Notes under the pieces: generated by a model | What the model was told of the DNA's origin: nothing | The model's database searches: none | What the model saw: only the letters and a program-made list of their open reading frames with translations | DNA from: Aculops lycopersici | Taxonomy: Eukaryota > Arthropoda > Arachnida > Trombidiformes > Eriophyidae | Assembly (NCBI GenBank): GCA_015350385.1 | Contig: WNKI01000004.1 | Location: 3,128,855 to 3,192,854, forward strand | Length of the DNA: 64,000 nt | Direction of reading: 5' to 3' | Translations under genes and position numbers: made by a program | In this document: piece by piece, positions 51,226-63,700 of the stretch | Numbering within the stretch: the first letter of the stretch is position 1 | Layout: each line of letters begins with the position of its first letter

Positions 51226-54200
51226 GATAATAATTGTTGATCACTACAAAACTTATAGACACAATCTAGAAAGAATTATAAATAGTTTTATGTAACAAGA
51301 TATAACATTTTGGTGCATGTGAACCCTGTGAACAATGCTGCAACTTTTATGCATGAAGCTCAAACAACAACACGTTGAAGTTGAATTGAACACGAGGTCG
51401 AGAGCATTTTTGTTTTTCATTTATTTTTGTTGTTTTGTTCGCTTGGAATAGAAAATAGCTACAGTGCCTCTCAAAACTGGCCACGATCTTGATGTAATGG
51501 TATGACCACAAGCAATTTGCATATACAGTGTATATTTACTTATTGATGAAACCATGAAGTGTCAGTATGATACCATTGAACTTAGCAACTTTTATTTCGA
51601 GGATATTCAACAACAGAAATTCATCCTGAATCTAGCCAATTTCATTGTGATTGCAGGATTTTGATAGTCGGATTCAGCTCATTTCTTCAATGAAAACTAG
51701 ATCATGGGCGCCTTGAAATTCAGTATCCTTGCTCTTGAACTCTGACTATAGCTTACATTTGTTGATGCCATAGAATTCCTATCACTGAATTCTGAAGTTT
51801 AGCAAATGACTGCAAGTCGCTTGCTTGCAGTTTGATTTATAATCTTGAACTGATCCATTCTGGTCTTGGGTCAAATTTTCTCAAGCCTGCATCAATTGAA
51901 TTGGAATTCTAGATTCGACACCGAAAGTCGTCTGTGGGAATCTTCGTTGCCATGATCAAAGGTGCGAAGACAGGTGCGGCGGAGAATCCTAGTCCTATCC
52001 GCCTGAGTTTGCCTGTAGGTGAGGGGTAAATTGCAGTTGTTCGAGCAATTTCACGCATAGTATTAGAGAGCAGGCATGAATTAAATGCTCACACATAGTC
52101 AAAGCTCACTAATCTCAAGGTAAATTCTGTTTCATCTAGTTATCCTGAGTTGGATGCACGAGTCAGTTAGTGAGGCAAAGCCAGGTAAAGGTTGTGGTCT
52201 ATTCACATGTAAGGTTGCCCGCTAACACACTTTTTGCCAAGAGCGCGCGATGCGTGCTGCCAGCGGACCTATGCGCGCTCTACCGGGCCATCAATGTGAA
52301 ACTACCGCCGTAACTATGAAGGCCGTCGATGTCGCTAGGTCCCCTCTACTTTCAGAATAATTTGCCGTCTTTGTTGTTGCTATTATTGTTAGTATGCCGC
52401 TTCTCGTGTAGTAGATTTTCGTGGCTGTTGGTGTTGTTGTTGTCGCTTCTATCGGTATTTCTGTTTCTCTTGTTGTTGTTGCGGTGCCTCGTCGGTTTTA
52501 CTAGAGCCAAGTTCAAGTGCGCCAAGTTGACTAGTCGCTAGCTATTACTACTATTACCACTACGACTACTGCTGCTGCTACTACCACTAACACATAACAA
52601 ACTGCTGGTCAGTTATATGTTCACGAATAACGAAGGCTTGGTTTCGTCACAGCATCAAAGTTGCTGCCGCTACCTTGAGGCTCAAGCTGAAAGGCTCAGA
52701 GACATAAGCTGGCAACTTGACTCATCACAGGGCAAGGAGCAACTTAAGCACCTACCACACTATTAAACACCGCAAATCTCGGCGTTAGACTAATTTATAG
52801 CTCTCACTAGCTTCGTCTAGATAAACACTAGTCTCCCAGGAGAAATCTATTGATTGGAAAAATTAATATCTCTTGATTCAAATCATAACAAACCAACTAT
52901 TTTGTCGATTTGCTGAACTCAACAGAAATTCAACAGTGAAACAAAAGTAGATCAGAAGCTGAACCAAGAAGCTATTTTGTAACATTGTGATCACATTTCA
53001 TGCTCTCCCATCTCAAGTCAGGAGGAAAGGGACACACTTGGTCAGAGTAAGCGACCGAATAAACTCAAACTAAATTCTGTGGATACCAAAAGAAACGTCA
53101 AACTATCGTAACAGTTATCTTAGTTGGCGTTAGAGTCCATTGAAATTGCTATTGCTGTTGTTCTTGTTATAGTTATTGTTTATATTATAATAATAATTAT
53201 CTTTATTACTATCATCATACTCTGTTATTGCTATACACTCCATTTGTGCTACTTGCAAAGAAGCTTATTACGTTGGGAAGAATTAGAGGAGCAAGAAGAC
53301 GAAGAAAGAGGAGGAGTTTATATTGAAGCCGAAAGACAAACTTGGATAGTGTGATCTACGCGCGCCAGTTTGTTTACCTACCACCAACTATTGTGGCCAA
53401 GTTGCTAACGAGACGTCGGCGTCGACATTAGCGTCGTCAGTGTCGCTCAAATCACAAATTGATTGCCACCACCAAGATAACAATTCCGATCAGATCTCAA
53501 AGGCTTGTCTACTTCTCGGCTCTCAAATATTCAACCATCAAAACCTACTTACATACGCAACAACGGGACTTAGAATCAACAGCAACCACCAACCATCAAG
53601 TGCTCAACCAGCTAACACGTATTCATCAATTCGATTTTGTATTGATTACAGGTGAAGTTTAACAAGTGGTATCAGTGTTAATTTTACAGTTAAACGTCTG
53701 TCGTCACCATAAGGTCTGCGCGCAAAAGATTAGACAGACGTCGACTCGAATCTCGTGTGACACAAGGCGAATTTGAAGAAAGATTTCATAAATTGACTGA
53801 TTGAATAGAAAATCGATCGGAGGCAAGTGGTGACAGTAAAGTTGAGTTAGAAAAGCAAACTGTGGTTCCGAGACTTTAGATTCAAGACTGACTCATTGAT
53901 TATTGGTCCATTCATTCTCATCATTCACCAAAAGATCTGACACATCTTTTATACGCTTTTGTCGTCTCCATTGTCAGCTTAGGAAACATAGGAGCGTATA
54001 CAATTTTTGCTGCCAGCTTCATACGCCAATTCAACTGGACTAACTAACCACCAACTACCACCAACACAACAAATACATTAGAAATTCAGAGAACCAGACA
54101 TCAGGACATAGGACATCTGAAGTAAAGGAGATTGCGAGCCAAGAGTGAGACACACGCAGCAGTAATCCCAAAAAATTCTGGTGCTACATAACATCAGCTG

Positions 54201-55206
54201 CCACTGGTTGCACTACAGTAGACTTGACGGAGAGTCTGAGATAGCAAATCTTGAAAGTTTCTCGCACTCTCATCGCACTTCGAGCTCTCATTCAACTTGT
54301 GGTTAGACGGTCTCTGTATCTCTCTTCTTCCATACTCCAAAGACCAAGCCTGCGCCGGATACAATAGCCCCCTTGCAGTACAGAGTACATTGTGTACCAC
54401 GCCGCCTATTGCTACGGTGCTAGAAGCGCGCGCGAGTCGATAGACAACCGCCACTAGTTGATCTATTGGCCGGCTTGCTTAGTTTGCTGGCTTTTCAATC
54501 GATTGTTGACAAGGCAATAGCAAAATTGTGGTGGAAGACTGATAAGTCTGAATAGGTTGCACAAAGACATGATCGAGGATTGTAGGCGACGCCATATTCG
54601 TCATCAACGACTAATACAACCACTGGCCATAGCGAGCAGCGCTAGCAGCAACAAGTTGCCAACAGCAGCACACGACCATCATCCTGTCGATCGTCAAACT
54701 CTAGGTAGTAGTTATAATTGCTATCTTAAAATTAACAATTACAATTGTTCAGTCGCCTATTAGTTGGCTGCCGACCAAAGAAAGAAAGAGAGAGAGAGAG
54801 AGAGGGAGAGAGAGAGAGAGAGAGAGAAATCAAGAGAGAAATTGATACTATCACTTCTTCACTAAAAAATACCATATCGAGCAAGCAAGCAAAAACCATA
54901 TAATCACGGCGTTGGGTGGTGCCAACACCAGAACATTTAGGAGCTCGAGCTCAAGAGGGTATAATTGAATTCAAGTTCACAGGTTGCTCCCATCGATCAA
55001 TCAGACAAAAGGCTTTACATTGTACACATATTGAGTGTCCACTTCCACCAAACGCATTAAGTTAACTAGCTAATATATCAAAATAACTAATTGATAATCA
55101 AAAAAGATATATATATATATCATAAGAGTCAAGAATAACAACTAAATAGACTTTGAGAAGTCAGAGAAGAAACCAACAACAACAACCAAAACAAAAAGCA
55201 CATACT
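51226..55206. other. divergent spacer between MIPEP and the ABCC transporter
   Basis: About 4 kb without a supported gene. Contents include TTGTTG-rich text (52370-52490), TACTAC/CTGCTG triplets (52540-52590), an ATT-rich stretch (53160-53230), a GA repeat (54789-54827) and an AT run (55106-55120). The last few hundred bases probably are the ABCC leader. Confidence 0.5.
54789..54827. repeat. GA microsatellite
   Basis: GA dinucleotides with one GG interruption, about 380 bp upstream of the ABCC start codon. Confidence 0.9.
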
Positions 55207-58200
55207 ATGAGCTTGGGCAAAAATGGATTCCTTAAGCTCGCTTGTCCATATGACCAGGCAAACATATTTAGTAGATATGTTTCATTCTATTGGGTGACAC
55301 CACTACTAAAGGTTGGCCTAAAGCGGAGTCTACGAATCGACGATCTCTTTGGTAATCCAAAGGAGGATAGTTCACATGATTTAGGTGAAAGATTGCAATC
55401 GAATTGGTATAAGGAGGTTGAAGAATCCAAGGTGACAGGTAAGAGACCAAATTTATTGCGCGTTTTTATGAGACAGCATACATTTTGGTTTCTAATGTCA
55501 TGGATTTGGTTAATAGTTTCGCATTGTATTGTATCGCCAATTCAAGCAATGATATTAGGTCAACTAATTCAAGATGGAACAACATATTATGCAATTATGA
55601 ATACACCAAACGGAAACCCAGCAGACTTGGATACTTTATACTGGAGAATATTTGTCTCTGGTTTGCTGGTTATTGGCGCAACATTTATCACTTCCGTCAC
55701 CATACATCCATATTTCTTTTGTGTCCAACATCTAGGTATGAAAATGAGAGTTGCAAGTTGTAATTTGGTCTACCAAAAGTCACTTAGGTTAAGTAAGGCT
55801 GCATTAGGACATACAACAGTTGGTCAAATAGTTAATCTTCTATCTAACGATGTAAATCGCTTTGATTTCGGCCTGGTATTTATACCCTACCTTGTGGTGG
55901 CTCCATTACAAGCGATCATTATTGTAGTGCTATTGTCTAAATATTATCTGGGAGTTGCGCCAACATTAGCCGGATTTAGTGTCTTTATATTGTATCTACC
56001 ATTTCAAGCTGTAATGGGAAAATGGTTCGGAACTATAAGAGAGGAGACGGCAATGAGAACGGACGAGCGCGTTAGATTGATGAATGAAATTATTCCAGCT
56101 ATGAGAGTTATCAAAATGTACGCTTGGGAAAACTCATTTGCAAAGCTAGTTGATATTGCCAGGCGGAACGAGGTTAAGTGGATCAGGTATAGAGTTATAT
56201 TGACATCAATCAATGAATCGCTCTACTTTATTTCGGCCAAGTTGATTATTTTGATTTGTCTATTAACCTTGGTTCTATTAGGATACCAGCTAACAGCTGA
56301 GGCTGCTTTCGTTACAATCACCATGTTGGACTCGCTAAGATTGAACATGACCTTCTTCTTTCCTTTTGCCGTGGCCTCAATTGCCGAGCTCATTGTCTCA
56401 TGTGATAGATTGAGAAATTTCCTTCTCCTCGGCGAGCAACCAAAAGAGTCCAAAATCAAGTGGATCAAGAGGCAAGAGGACGAGATAATTGATGCTGCAA
56501 ATAACGAGCTGGCCGAAGCAAAGAAGAATAGTTTATTTGTTGAATTCAAGCGACCATTTACACCAAAAAAGGACTCTGAGTTGAAGGGAAGCGAGGAGAG
56601 CGAGAAGCTCATTAGTATTACACCAGAAATTGAGCGAAAAAGCCAAGAACAACAACAACAGCAACAACAAGCTCAATCGCAGTCTAGTAAGGAGAAACTC
56701 GATATTGTGCCCATAGACTCGGAGAGTGATAGCGACAATGACCCAAGTAAAAAGTCAGGACTTCAAGGTGTGGAGGCCCACGAGATATCGGCCGCATGGA
56801 TTGCGGACGATTTGTATGAGAGAAATGAGGAGACAAACTTGTCGTTAACTGGAATTAACTTTGAGGTCAGACCTGGCGAGTTGTTGGTCATCGTAGGCCG
56901 CGTGGGCTCAGGTAAATCTTCAATATTAATGGCTCTAATGGGCGAGCTCCCGATTGTTACCGGCGACTTGAAACTCTGGGGCCGAATTTCGTATTCATCG
57001 CAGGAGCCGTGGATCTTCGCCGGCTCAGTTGAGGAGAATATCCTATTTGGAGCTCCATATGACGAGAAGAGACTCAATGAGGTGATTCAAGTTTGTGCCT
57101 TGTACAAGGACATCGAGTTGTTACCCAATGGCAAGGACACACTTGTGGGTGAGCGTGGAATTTCCTTAAGTGGAGGCCAAAAGGCGCGAGTCAATTTGGC
57201 TAGAGCTTTGTACTTCGACGCCGACATCTACCTGTTGGACGACCCACTCTCCGCTGTGGACTCTTCAGTGGCGAAGCATATTTTTGAACAGTGCATCAAG
57301 GGATTCCTCAAGAGTAAGACAGTTATTTTGGTGACACATCAGTTGCAATTTGCCAAGAGCGCCAATGGAATTCTAGTTGTAGATCAAGGGCACCAAATTG
57401 CTTTGGGTAGCTACAGGGAGTTGAGCAAAAAAGTTGATTTGGTTGGTTTCAACAGGGGAATTCATAGGAGTGAGTCGGAAAGCGAGCAAACCTCTCAAAT
57501 GCCACCGAGTTCTCTGTCGCCGGCAAAGAAGAGCGGAAGTAAGACTGCAATTGATACGCCATCAACGAAACATTCGGGTAATCAGATTGTTCAAGCTTCC
57601 ATTGGAAACTCAACAACAGTAGAGGCGACGAAGAAGCGCAAGGTTCAGGGATTCGACGACGAGCTACCAGCTGAGGCGCCAATTAGACAGACCACAGAGG
57701 AGGTGCTCGGCGAGGAGTTGGTCGATTGCAAGGTTTATCTCTACTATGCGGCTTGTGCCTCGAGCATCCTGCTTCTAATCTTTGTCTTCTTAAGCAACAT
57801 TCTTGCTCAAGCCCTCTTCAACGGAAGTGACTTTTACCTGAGCTTCTGGACGGACACCGAGGAGCGAAGGGCAATTGTAAATTTGGCCAATGGATTACCC
57901 ATTGTACCTGCAGCCGATCCGCCGGGTTGGACTACGGTCATAACACCGCCAACGCCAACTGGAATGGCCACAAACGAGAACGGAAATGTCACCTTCACGG
58001 TGACGAATCTCACGGATCAATTTACGGTCGAGGAGAATGCTTATATTTATGCTGGAGTTATATTGGTCCTTTTCATTGTGGTTCTAATTAGAACAACCAC
58101 CTTCTTTGCAACCTGTATGCGCGCCTCGATCAATTTGCACGACAAATTATTTAGAAGTGTCATGGGCGCACCTATTAGCTTCTTTGACTTTAATCCAATT

Positions 58201-58782
58201 GGTATCTTGCTCAACAGGATATCACGTGATATGGGCATAGTGGACGATAGGTTGCCCCAGAACTCCTTTGATGTATTTGAAGTCTTTACCTCATCCTTTG
58301 GAATTGTAGCTACAGTTATTGTGGTGGATTACATTAATATTATTCCCGCTGTGGCACTAGTTATAACTGCAATTATAGCACGACGAGTTTGCTTAAGAAC
58401 AATCAACAGGCTGAAGGAAATGGAGGGAATCCTGAGATCACAAGTTTTCAGCCATTTATCAACTACATTATCCGGCCTATCAACCATTAGATCGTTCAAG
58501 GTTACACAGCAATTTATTGAGCGATTTGATGTTGCCCAAGATGAGCATTCAGTTGCCTGGTTTACCTTCTTCTCGGCTGGCCAGTGGTTAGGACTGACCC
58601 TCGACCTTATTTGCTTGGTTTTCATTATATTTGTAATCGTTGTTTTGACCGCAACAATTGGAATCAACAACCTCAATGGAAGTCAACTTGGTTTGGCCGT
58701 CTCATCAGCTCTAGTTATTGTTGGTCCATTCCAGTGGGGAATCAGGCAACTTGTTGAGCTCGAGAGTCACATGACGTCGGTG
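55207..58782 (+). CDS. ABCC4/MRP4-like ABC transporter, N-terminal part to the gap
   Basis: Plasma-membrane ATP-driven exporter of organic anions and conjugates (MRP subfamily). It starts at the ATG of MSLGKNGFLKLACPYDQANI; the MRP4 landmark FYWVTPLLKVGLKRSL follows. TMD1 (about 90-400) includes GHTTVGQIVNLLSNDVNRFD and RTDERVRLMNEIIPAMRVIKMYAWE. NBD1: Walker A GRVGSGKSS (about 564), signature ISLSGGQKAR (about 654), Walker B IYLLDDPLSAVD. A Gln/Ser linker lies before it and a Ser-rich regulatory linker after. TMD2 lies near 850-1180. The frame runs into a run of N after ELESHMTSV. No N-terminal TMD0, so it belongs with the short MRPs (ABCC4, 5, 11, 12). Four kb of coding sequence without an intron. 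Confidence 0.92.
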
Positions 58783-58870
58783 NNNNNNNNNNNNNNNNNN
58801 NNNNNNNNNNNNNNNNNNNNNNNNNNNNNNNNNNNNNNNNNNNNNNNNNNNNNNNNNNNNNNNNNNNNNN
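58783..58870. other. assembly gap (88 N) within the ABCC gene
   Basis: The gap is not flanked by repeats. By comparison with human ABCC4, about 58 residues (174 nt) should separate the two sides, and the frame also changes across it, so its stated length is wrong by roughly 86 nt, or an intron is hidden. Confidence 0.85.
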
Positions 58871-59605
58871 GAGAAGGTTGGTATCGTTGGCCGAACGGGA
58901 GCGGGTAAATCGTCGATCATTTCAGCCCTGTTTAGAATGACCGAACCATCGGGTAGTATCATAATTGATGGAGTTGACATTAAGCTGATCGGTCTCAACG
59001 ATCTACGCCGTAAGATTTCAATTATCCCACAAGATCCAATATTATTCAGTGGAACAGTTAGAAGAAACTTGGATCCATTTGACGAATACACCGACAAGCA
59101 AATTTGGCATGCTCTTGAGGCTGTCCGGTTGCGTAGTGTCGTGCTTGACTTGGAAGGCGCTCTTGAGGGCCAGGTGGCCGAGGGAGGGCAAAATTTCAGT
59201 GTTGGCCAGCGCCAATTGATCTGTTTGGCTCGGGCCATTCTACGCCGAAATAGAGTGTTGGTCCTCGACGAGGCAACCGCAAATGTTGACCCAGAAACGG
59301 ATCTATTTATCCAAAAGACCATCAGGGAATTGTTCAAACAGTGCACGGTACTGACCATTGCACATAGACTAAACACAATCATGGACTCAGATAGAGTCCT
59401 AGTGTTGGACGCTGGACAGGTGAGAGAGTTTGACGAGCCGCACGTGCTTCTAAGCCAAGGTGGCTACCTAGCCGCCATGACCGAGAGCACGGGACAACAG
59501 GCGGATAGGCTTAGGAGGATAGCCGAGCGCACTTACAACAAGCGGCATAACATAACAACAGGTAGTGGTGCTGGCGCCGGAGCAAAGGCGGGTGCAAGCC
59601 CATAG
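58871..59605 (+). CDS. ABCC4/MRP4-like transporter, NBD2 and C-terminus
   Basis: Continues the same protein after the gap. Walker A is EKVGIVGRTGAGKSS, followed by RKISIIPQDPILFSGTVRRN (Q-loop), signature NFSVGQRQLICLARAI, Walker B VLVLDEATANVDPET and the switch His in LTIAHRLNTI. The tail ends in Gly/Ala-rich residues with the stop at 59603-59605. Both ATP sites of the transporter thus have complete motifs, with a canonical Glu after Walker B only in NBD2, as in MRPs. Confidence 0.92.
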   Translation, partial: EKVGIVGRTGAGKSSIISALFRMTEPSGSIIIDGVDIKLIGLNDLRRKISIIPQDPILFSGTVRRNLDPFDEYTDKQIWHALEAVRLRSVVLDLEGALEGQVAEGGQNFSVGQRQLICLARAILRRNRVLVLDEATANVDPETDLFIQKTIRELFKQCTVLTIAHRLNTIMDSDRVLVLDAGQVREFDEPHVLLSQGGYLAAMTESTGQQADRLRRIAERTYNKRHNITTGSGAGAGAKAGASP

Positions 59606-60097
59606 GTTAATGGGGAGTCCATAGCGCCTGGATTCATATGAAGTATTTGAAATGAGTGTGATTAATTTGTAGATTGAATTATACAATTAGTTCTATATAC
59701 GATTCGAGCGAGTTGTTGCAAAGATGATGATATTTAAACTATTAAACATTTATCATAAACTAAATGGATCCAAGTGGATGAGAACCAATATCAAATTTAA
59801 TCGTCACACTCCTTATGTAATTCAGTCTATTGACATCACCATTACATGTGATCGCTTAATTATCTCTCTCGTTTTGTGTTTAGTTACTTGGTGAAGCTCA
59901 TTCGAGCTACAGGTGTGCAAACTTGTCGTAGGATTGCGTCCCATTTGTATTGTCAGTTTGCATTCAGAAGACACACAAACTCTCCTCCCACTTGTTGATT
60001 TGGCCACCAGGTGAGCAAATACCACGAGCCTCGGGGGCCAAGAATGACGATCATGTTAGACGTCATATCATGTAGCGAAAGTCAACTGAAATGATAT

Positions 60098-60105
60098 TAT
60101 ATAAG
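60098..60105 (+). promoter_or_regulatory. TATA box of the methionine-rich repeat gene
   Basis: TATATAAG, about 118 nt upstream of the ATG, with a TCAATT initiator-like motif 25 nt downstream of its first base (60123). It is the clearest core promoter in the window. Confidence 0.65.
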
Positions 60106-60222
60106 GATGCGAGTCTACAGATTCAATTGCCAGTCATTATATTGAGCAAACTGCAGACTGCAAGGTAGAAAAAGAATAAAAACCCAAAATAAAATTTGAA
60201 GGAAACCAGAAAGAAATCAACC

Positions 60223-60618
60223 ATGAACGCCCGAGTCACTCTCGTTGCATTAATGTGCGCCTTATTGGTTGCAACCGGAAATGCCGACCCAATCTCAGGT
60301 AGATTACGCAAGGAAGCTAAGAGTTTGGCCAGGAACATTCCATCGATGCCGAATGTCAACCTTCCGTCGATGCCGGATGTCAACCTTCCGTCGATGCCGA
60401 ATGTCAACCTTCCATCGATGCCGGACGTGAGTATGCCTTCGATGCCTTCGATGCCTTCGATGCCTTCAATGCCTTCAATGCCAAGTGTTAGCATGCCCTC
60501 AATGCCCTCAATGCCGAGAGTCTCAATGCCAAACATTAGAGGCATGATAAACTCGATGATGAGCTCTATGCGCGGGATGATGAGCTCAATGACTAACTTT
60601 GCTAGGAACCGAATGTAG
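60223..60618 (+). CDS. secreted methionine-rich protein with tandem PSMP repeats
   Basis: 131 residues, unrecognised. A signal peptide (MNARVTLVALMCALLVATGNA) is followed by a basic segment (RLRKEAKSLARN), then four 8-residue units of the form P-S-M-P-[ND]-V-N-L, then a run of S-M-P triplets broken by V-S-M, and finally a Met/Ser/Arg-rich end (MINSMMSSMRGMMSSM). Methionine makes up 24 of 131 residues and the region has no cysteine after the signal. The repeats are also tandem at DNA level (24-nt units with few substitutions). A TATA box lies upstream and AATAAA downstream, so it is probably strongly expressed in a specialised tissue such as salivary, silk or gut epithelium; this is inference. 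The first TTG-opened extension upstream is not needed. Confidence 0.8.
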   Translation: MNARVTLVALMCALLVATGNADPISGRLRKEAKSLARNIPSMPNVNLPSMPDVNLPSMPNVNLPSMPDVSMPSMPSMPSMPSMPSMPSVSMPSMPSMPRVSMPNIRGMINSMMSSMRGMMSSMTNFARNRM

Positions 60619-60721
60619 AATGGAGAGTAATGGAGACCAACCGGAAACTCAGTAATGTCATGTTGTTCAACAATAACTTCTAGCCGGATATTAAGTCCAT
60701 TATTATCTCTGGGTAATAGTC

Positions 60722-60727
60722 AATAAA
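60722..60727 (+). terminator. polyadenylation signal AATAAA for the methionine-rich gene
   Basis: Canonical hexamer 104 nt after the stop codon. Confidence 0.6.
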
Positions 60728-63700
60728 TCATTGATCATTGATGATCCAGATGATTTTCAATTTGTTTTATTGTTAGCTCTCAATCGCTTTGTTCAATCTC
60801 CAATCTCCAAAATCGAAGCGGAAGTCATCGGGTATTTTAAAGACTCGGTTGGTTAGTCAATAATTAGATTTAGTGAGAGGAATACTTCAGCAATATCAAT
60901 ATCAAGCCAATAAATTGTAATAGATTAATCAATGAAACGGTACAAGACAAATCATGTCATCAAGAGAAAGTTGAAGTCGCGAACTTGAAAAGAGACTGCA
61001 ATCCCCGGAAGTTTGAGTAAAGTGGTAGTTCTATCATTCCACTGTGCGAGATTGCCACTGGTTCGTTCAGTTCAAACAAAAACAGAACAACCGCTTTGCA
61101 ATTCGAGATGGCAAAGTCTTGACTAAGCGAGATTTCGGATTGTTGTTGCTGTTCTTGTGGCGATGGCAGTTTGCTGCTCAGACTGTTCAGGCTCACCTGA
61201 TAGCTGTAGCGCTTGTTGCTTGCTATGCGGCCATCTCGCAGTAGCAGCAGCAGTAGCGGCATCAACAACAGCAACCTGTTAGCTCAAATCTCAACCTCTA
61301 CACAGAAACTTGGCTTGTAACTCCTTCCAGTTCACTTGTCTCTCGGTCTGTTTCTCAACTCTCGGCTGCCATCTAGCTACACTGGCCGCCCAGTGTTGGT
61401 CGCGATTCGACTCGTCGGCCGGCAGAGGCAGTGGCAACTTCGAGTTGCGTTCAATCTGTAACAATGGCCAACTGACTAGCTTGCCAGCCAACAAGCTATG
61501 GCAGTAACTTCTGCGCTTCAAACTGGCGAACGGCGGCAGGCCATTGGACAGAGCTGGACGTCGAGCTAGCGAGCGAGCGAGCGAGTGGAAGACGATCTCT
61601 GCGAGCTGCGAATCGCACAGGTGGCCAGGCCAGCTTGTTGACTAGCCGACTAACACTCGGCCGCAAACTGACTGGCTAGCTGGTTAGATGGTCAACCAAC
61701 AAGTCAGTCGGCAGGTAGCATGCAAAATGCACGAAGATGGCCATTCACTCCACTAGAATTCGTCAGCTGACAGCAAGACTTGCAAGTTCGCGAAAAACTC
61801 ACGGTAGCCTGAGCGCAATCCTGCGATGGGCTATCTACCTACCTACCTGTTCGTTTGTGTGCCAACTCCGATCCAGTTCAGCTTTTTGCTCGCTGGATTT
61901 GAGCTGAACTGAGTAGCTCGCAAGTCTCAGGTGAGTCCCTTGCTCCTTTGGCGATCCTCGTCTTCGCTGTCCAGTCAAGTCGTTTGAGCAAAACTGGATG
62001 GCCGTTCATTTGGTTGTTGCTTACTGGACTTAAAGCTAACTTGTAAGTCCGTTGTATAGCCGGCTTAGAACTCACGGATTCTGTTGTTGTTGTAGCTATT
62101 GCTGCTGCCATAGTTATTGCAGCCGGAAAGCTGGCTAGTTTCATTCTAGTAGCTCGAGTCACTTGGCCGGCGACAGAGGCTATGGAGACTTCAGACTGCT
62201 TGAGACTAACGGGCAGCCATCGCCGTTGCTCTTGCCTTCTGCTACAGCCGATAACGCCACAGTCTTCAGCGGCTAGTTCGACTAGCGTTTGAAGCAACAT
62301 TTGACCAAGCGGCGCGCAGGCCGGCCGGCAAGTCGAAGTTTGAGTTTGGGTTTAGTTCGGCTCAGTTAGCTGTTCGAACACTCGTTTCTTCTTCGGAAAG
62401 CAAACGCAACGGCGACAGCCACCAAGAGAAGTGACGAGTCCACGTTTGCTCTTGCACCAAGTGACGAGCGGATTGCCACCCGACTGAGCTCCCACTCCTC
62501 TGGTTACAAAGATAGTTGCCTTTGTGTGAGACTAAGACAACAATGCTATGGGATGCTCTCGAGTTGGACGAGGTTTTCTAGTTTACAGTGAGCGCGTGAA
62601 GCTTCTTCAACCGACGCGAAGCGCTAGTCTATCTAGTGAACGTGGATTGCGTCTTAGATCGATCTGGTTGAAATATTTAGATATAGTTTGACGCTCCAGG
62701 TGGGCGACAACTTCCGGCGGAACAAGTGTCAATCTCACTCAGGTATACTATTAAATGATCAGTAAAACGAAACCAATTTTTACTCCCTATACACGTCCCA
62801 AGTACCCTTCTTTTGATTGGCCCCTGAGCAGCTCATCTGGTTTTTCATTAGGGCCGTCGCAGCTCGCCGCTAACCCGCCTCTCTTGTTGAGCTGATGAAA
62901 GTTAGTGAAGAAGTCTGACGACTAAATAGACGATAAAGACTTTTCTGGTTCTCGTGAGGCGGATGTGCGAGAAGTTTGGTTTACTCCATGTAGTTTGCGG
63001 TTCGAAAGTGAGGCCTCGTGTCTAGAGAAAGCGTGTAGAAAAAGCAGAGCCAAACACGAGAGATAGAGAGAATGGCTTAAAAATACGAGTCATTGTGTTC
63101 GATAAAGAAGCGAAAGAAGCTAGAAATCTGCCACTTTGTAATGCCAGCTGCAGTTACATTCGAGGTGCTAGGTTAAAGCCACATTCGAGTAGCTCGAGTA
63201 CGTCAACTCTCTTGCGCTCGCTCTTGTTCACTGAATTCGCGATACCAGTCCGTAGTTAGCTTGCCAGGCTCTTGACGTGCTCGTTGCTTCACGCACGCCG
63301 AATGCTGCAACGGCACCTCTCGCTTGTGCAATATCATCCTATCTAATGCTACACAACGGTAGCTCCCTAGACTCCCAACGAGTCAGCGGCGTCGGTTGCT
63401 TCGGTTGCGGCAGCGCGTTCGTTTTGTTGGCTTGAATATTTTTCCCCTCAATTCCGCCGCCGCCAAGATCTTGGCTAGGCGACTAGAGAGCAGGAGACGT
63501 CGCCGTCGTCTAGGTACAAGCTGAGCCACGAGAACGAGGGAAAGGGGGAGACTTTTGCAAGGAAAAACACAAAAGTATTTGTCGTAGATGTGCACGGAAA
63601 CGTCAGGCGTTGAATCGAATTGCATTTGCCTGTCAACCGAGCGGTAGCTATCCAAATGAAAATGAAAACGACTCGCTTAGGTTGGTGGTGCTGCTGCTTC

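Noticed and set aside
53124..53354. Hydrophobic frame near 53.1 kb resembling a small membrane protein
   Set aside because: It has no ATG and its Ile/Leu content comes from an ATT/TTG-rich repeat.
61878..62300. 140-residue minus-strand frame with an ATG
   Set aside because: No signal peptide, domain or splice context, and similar-length chance frames occur throughout the spacers.
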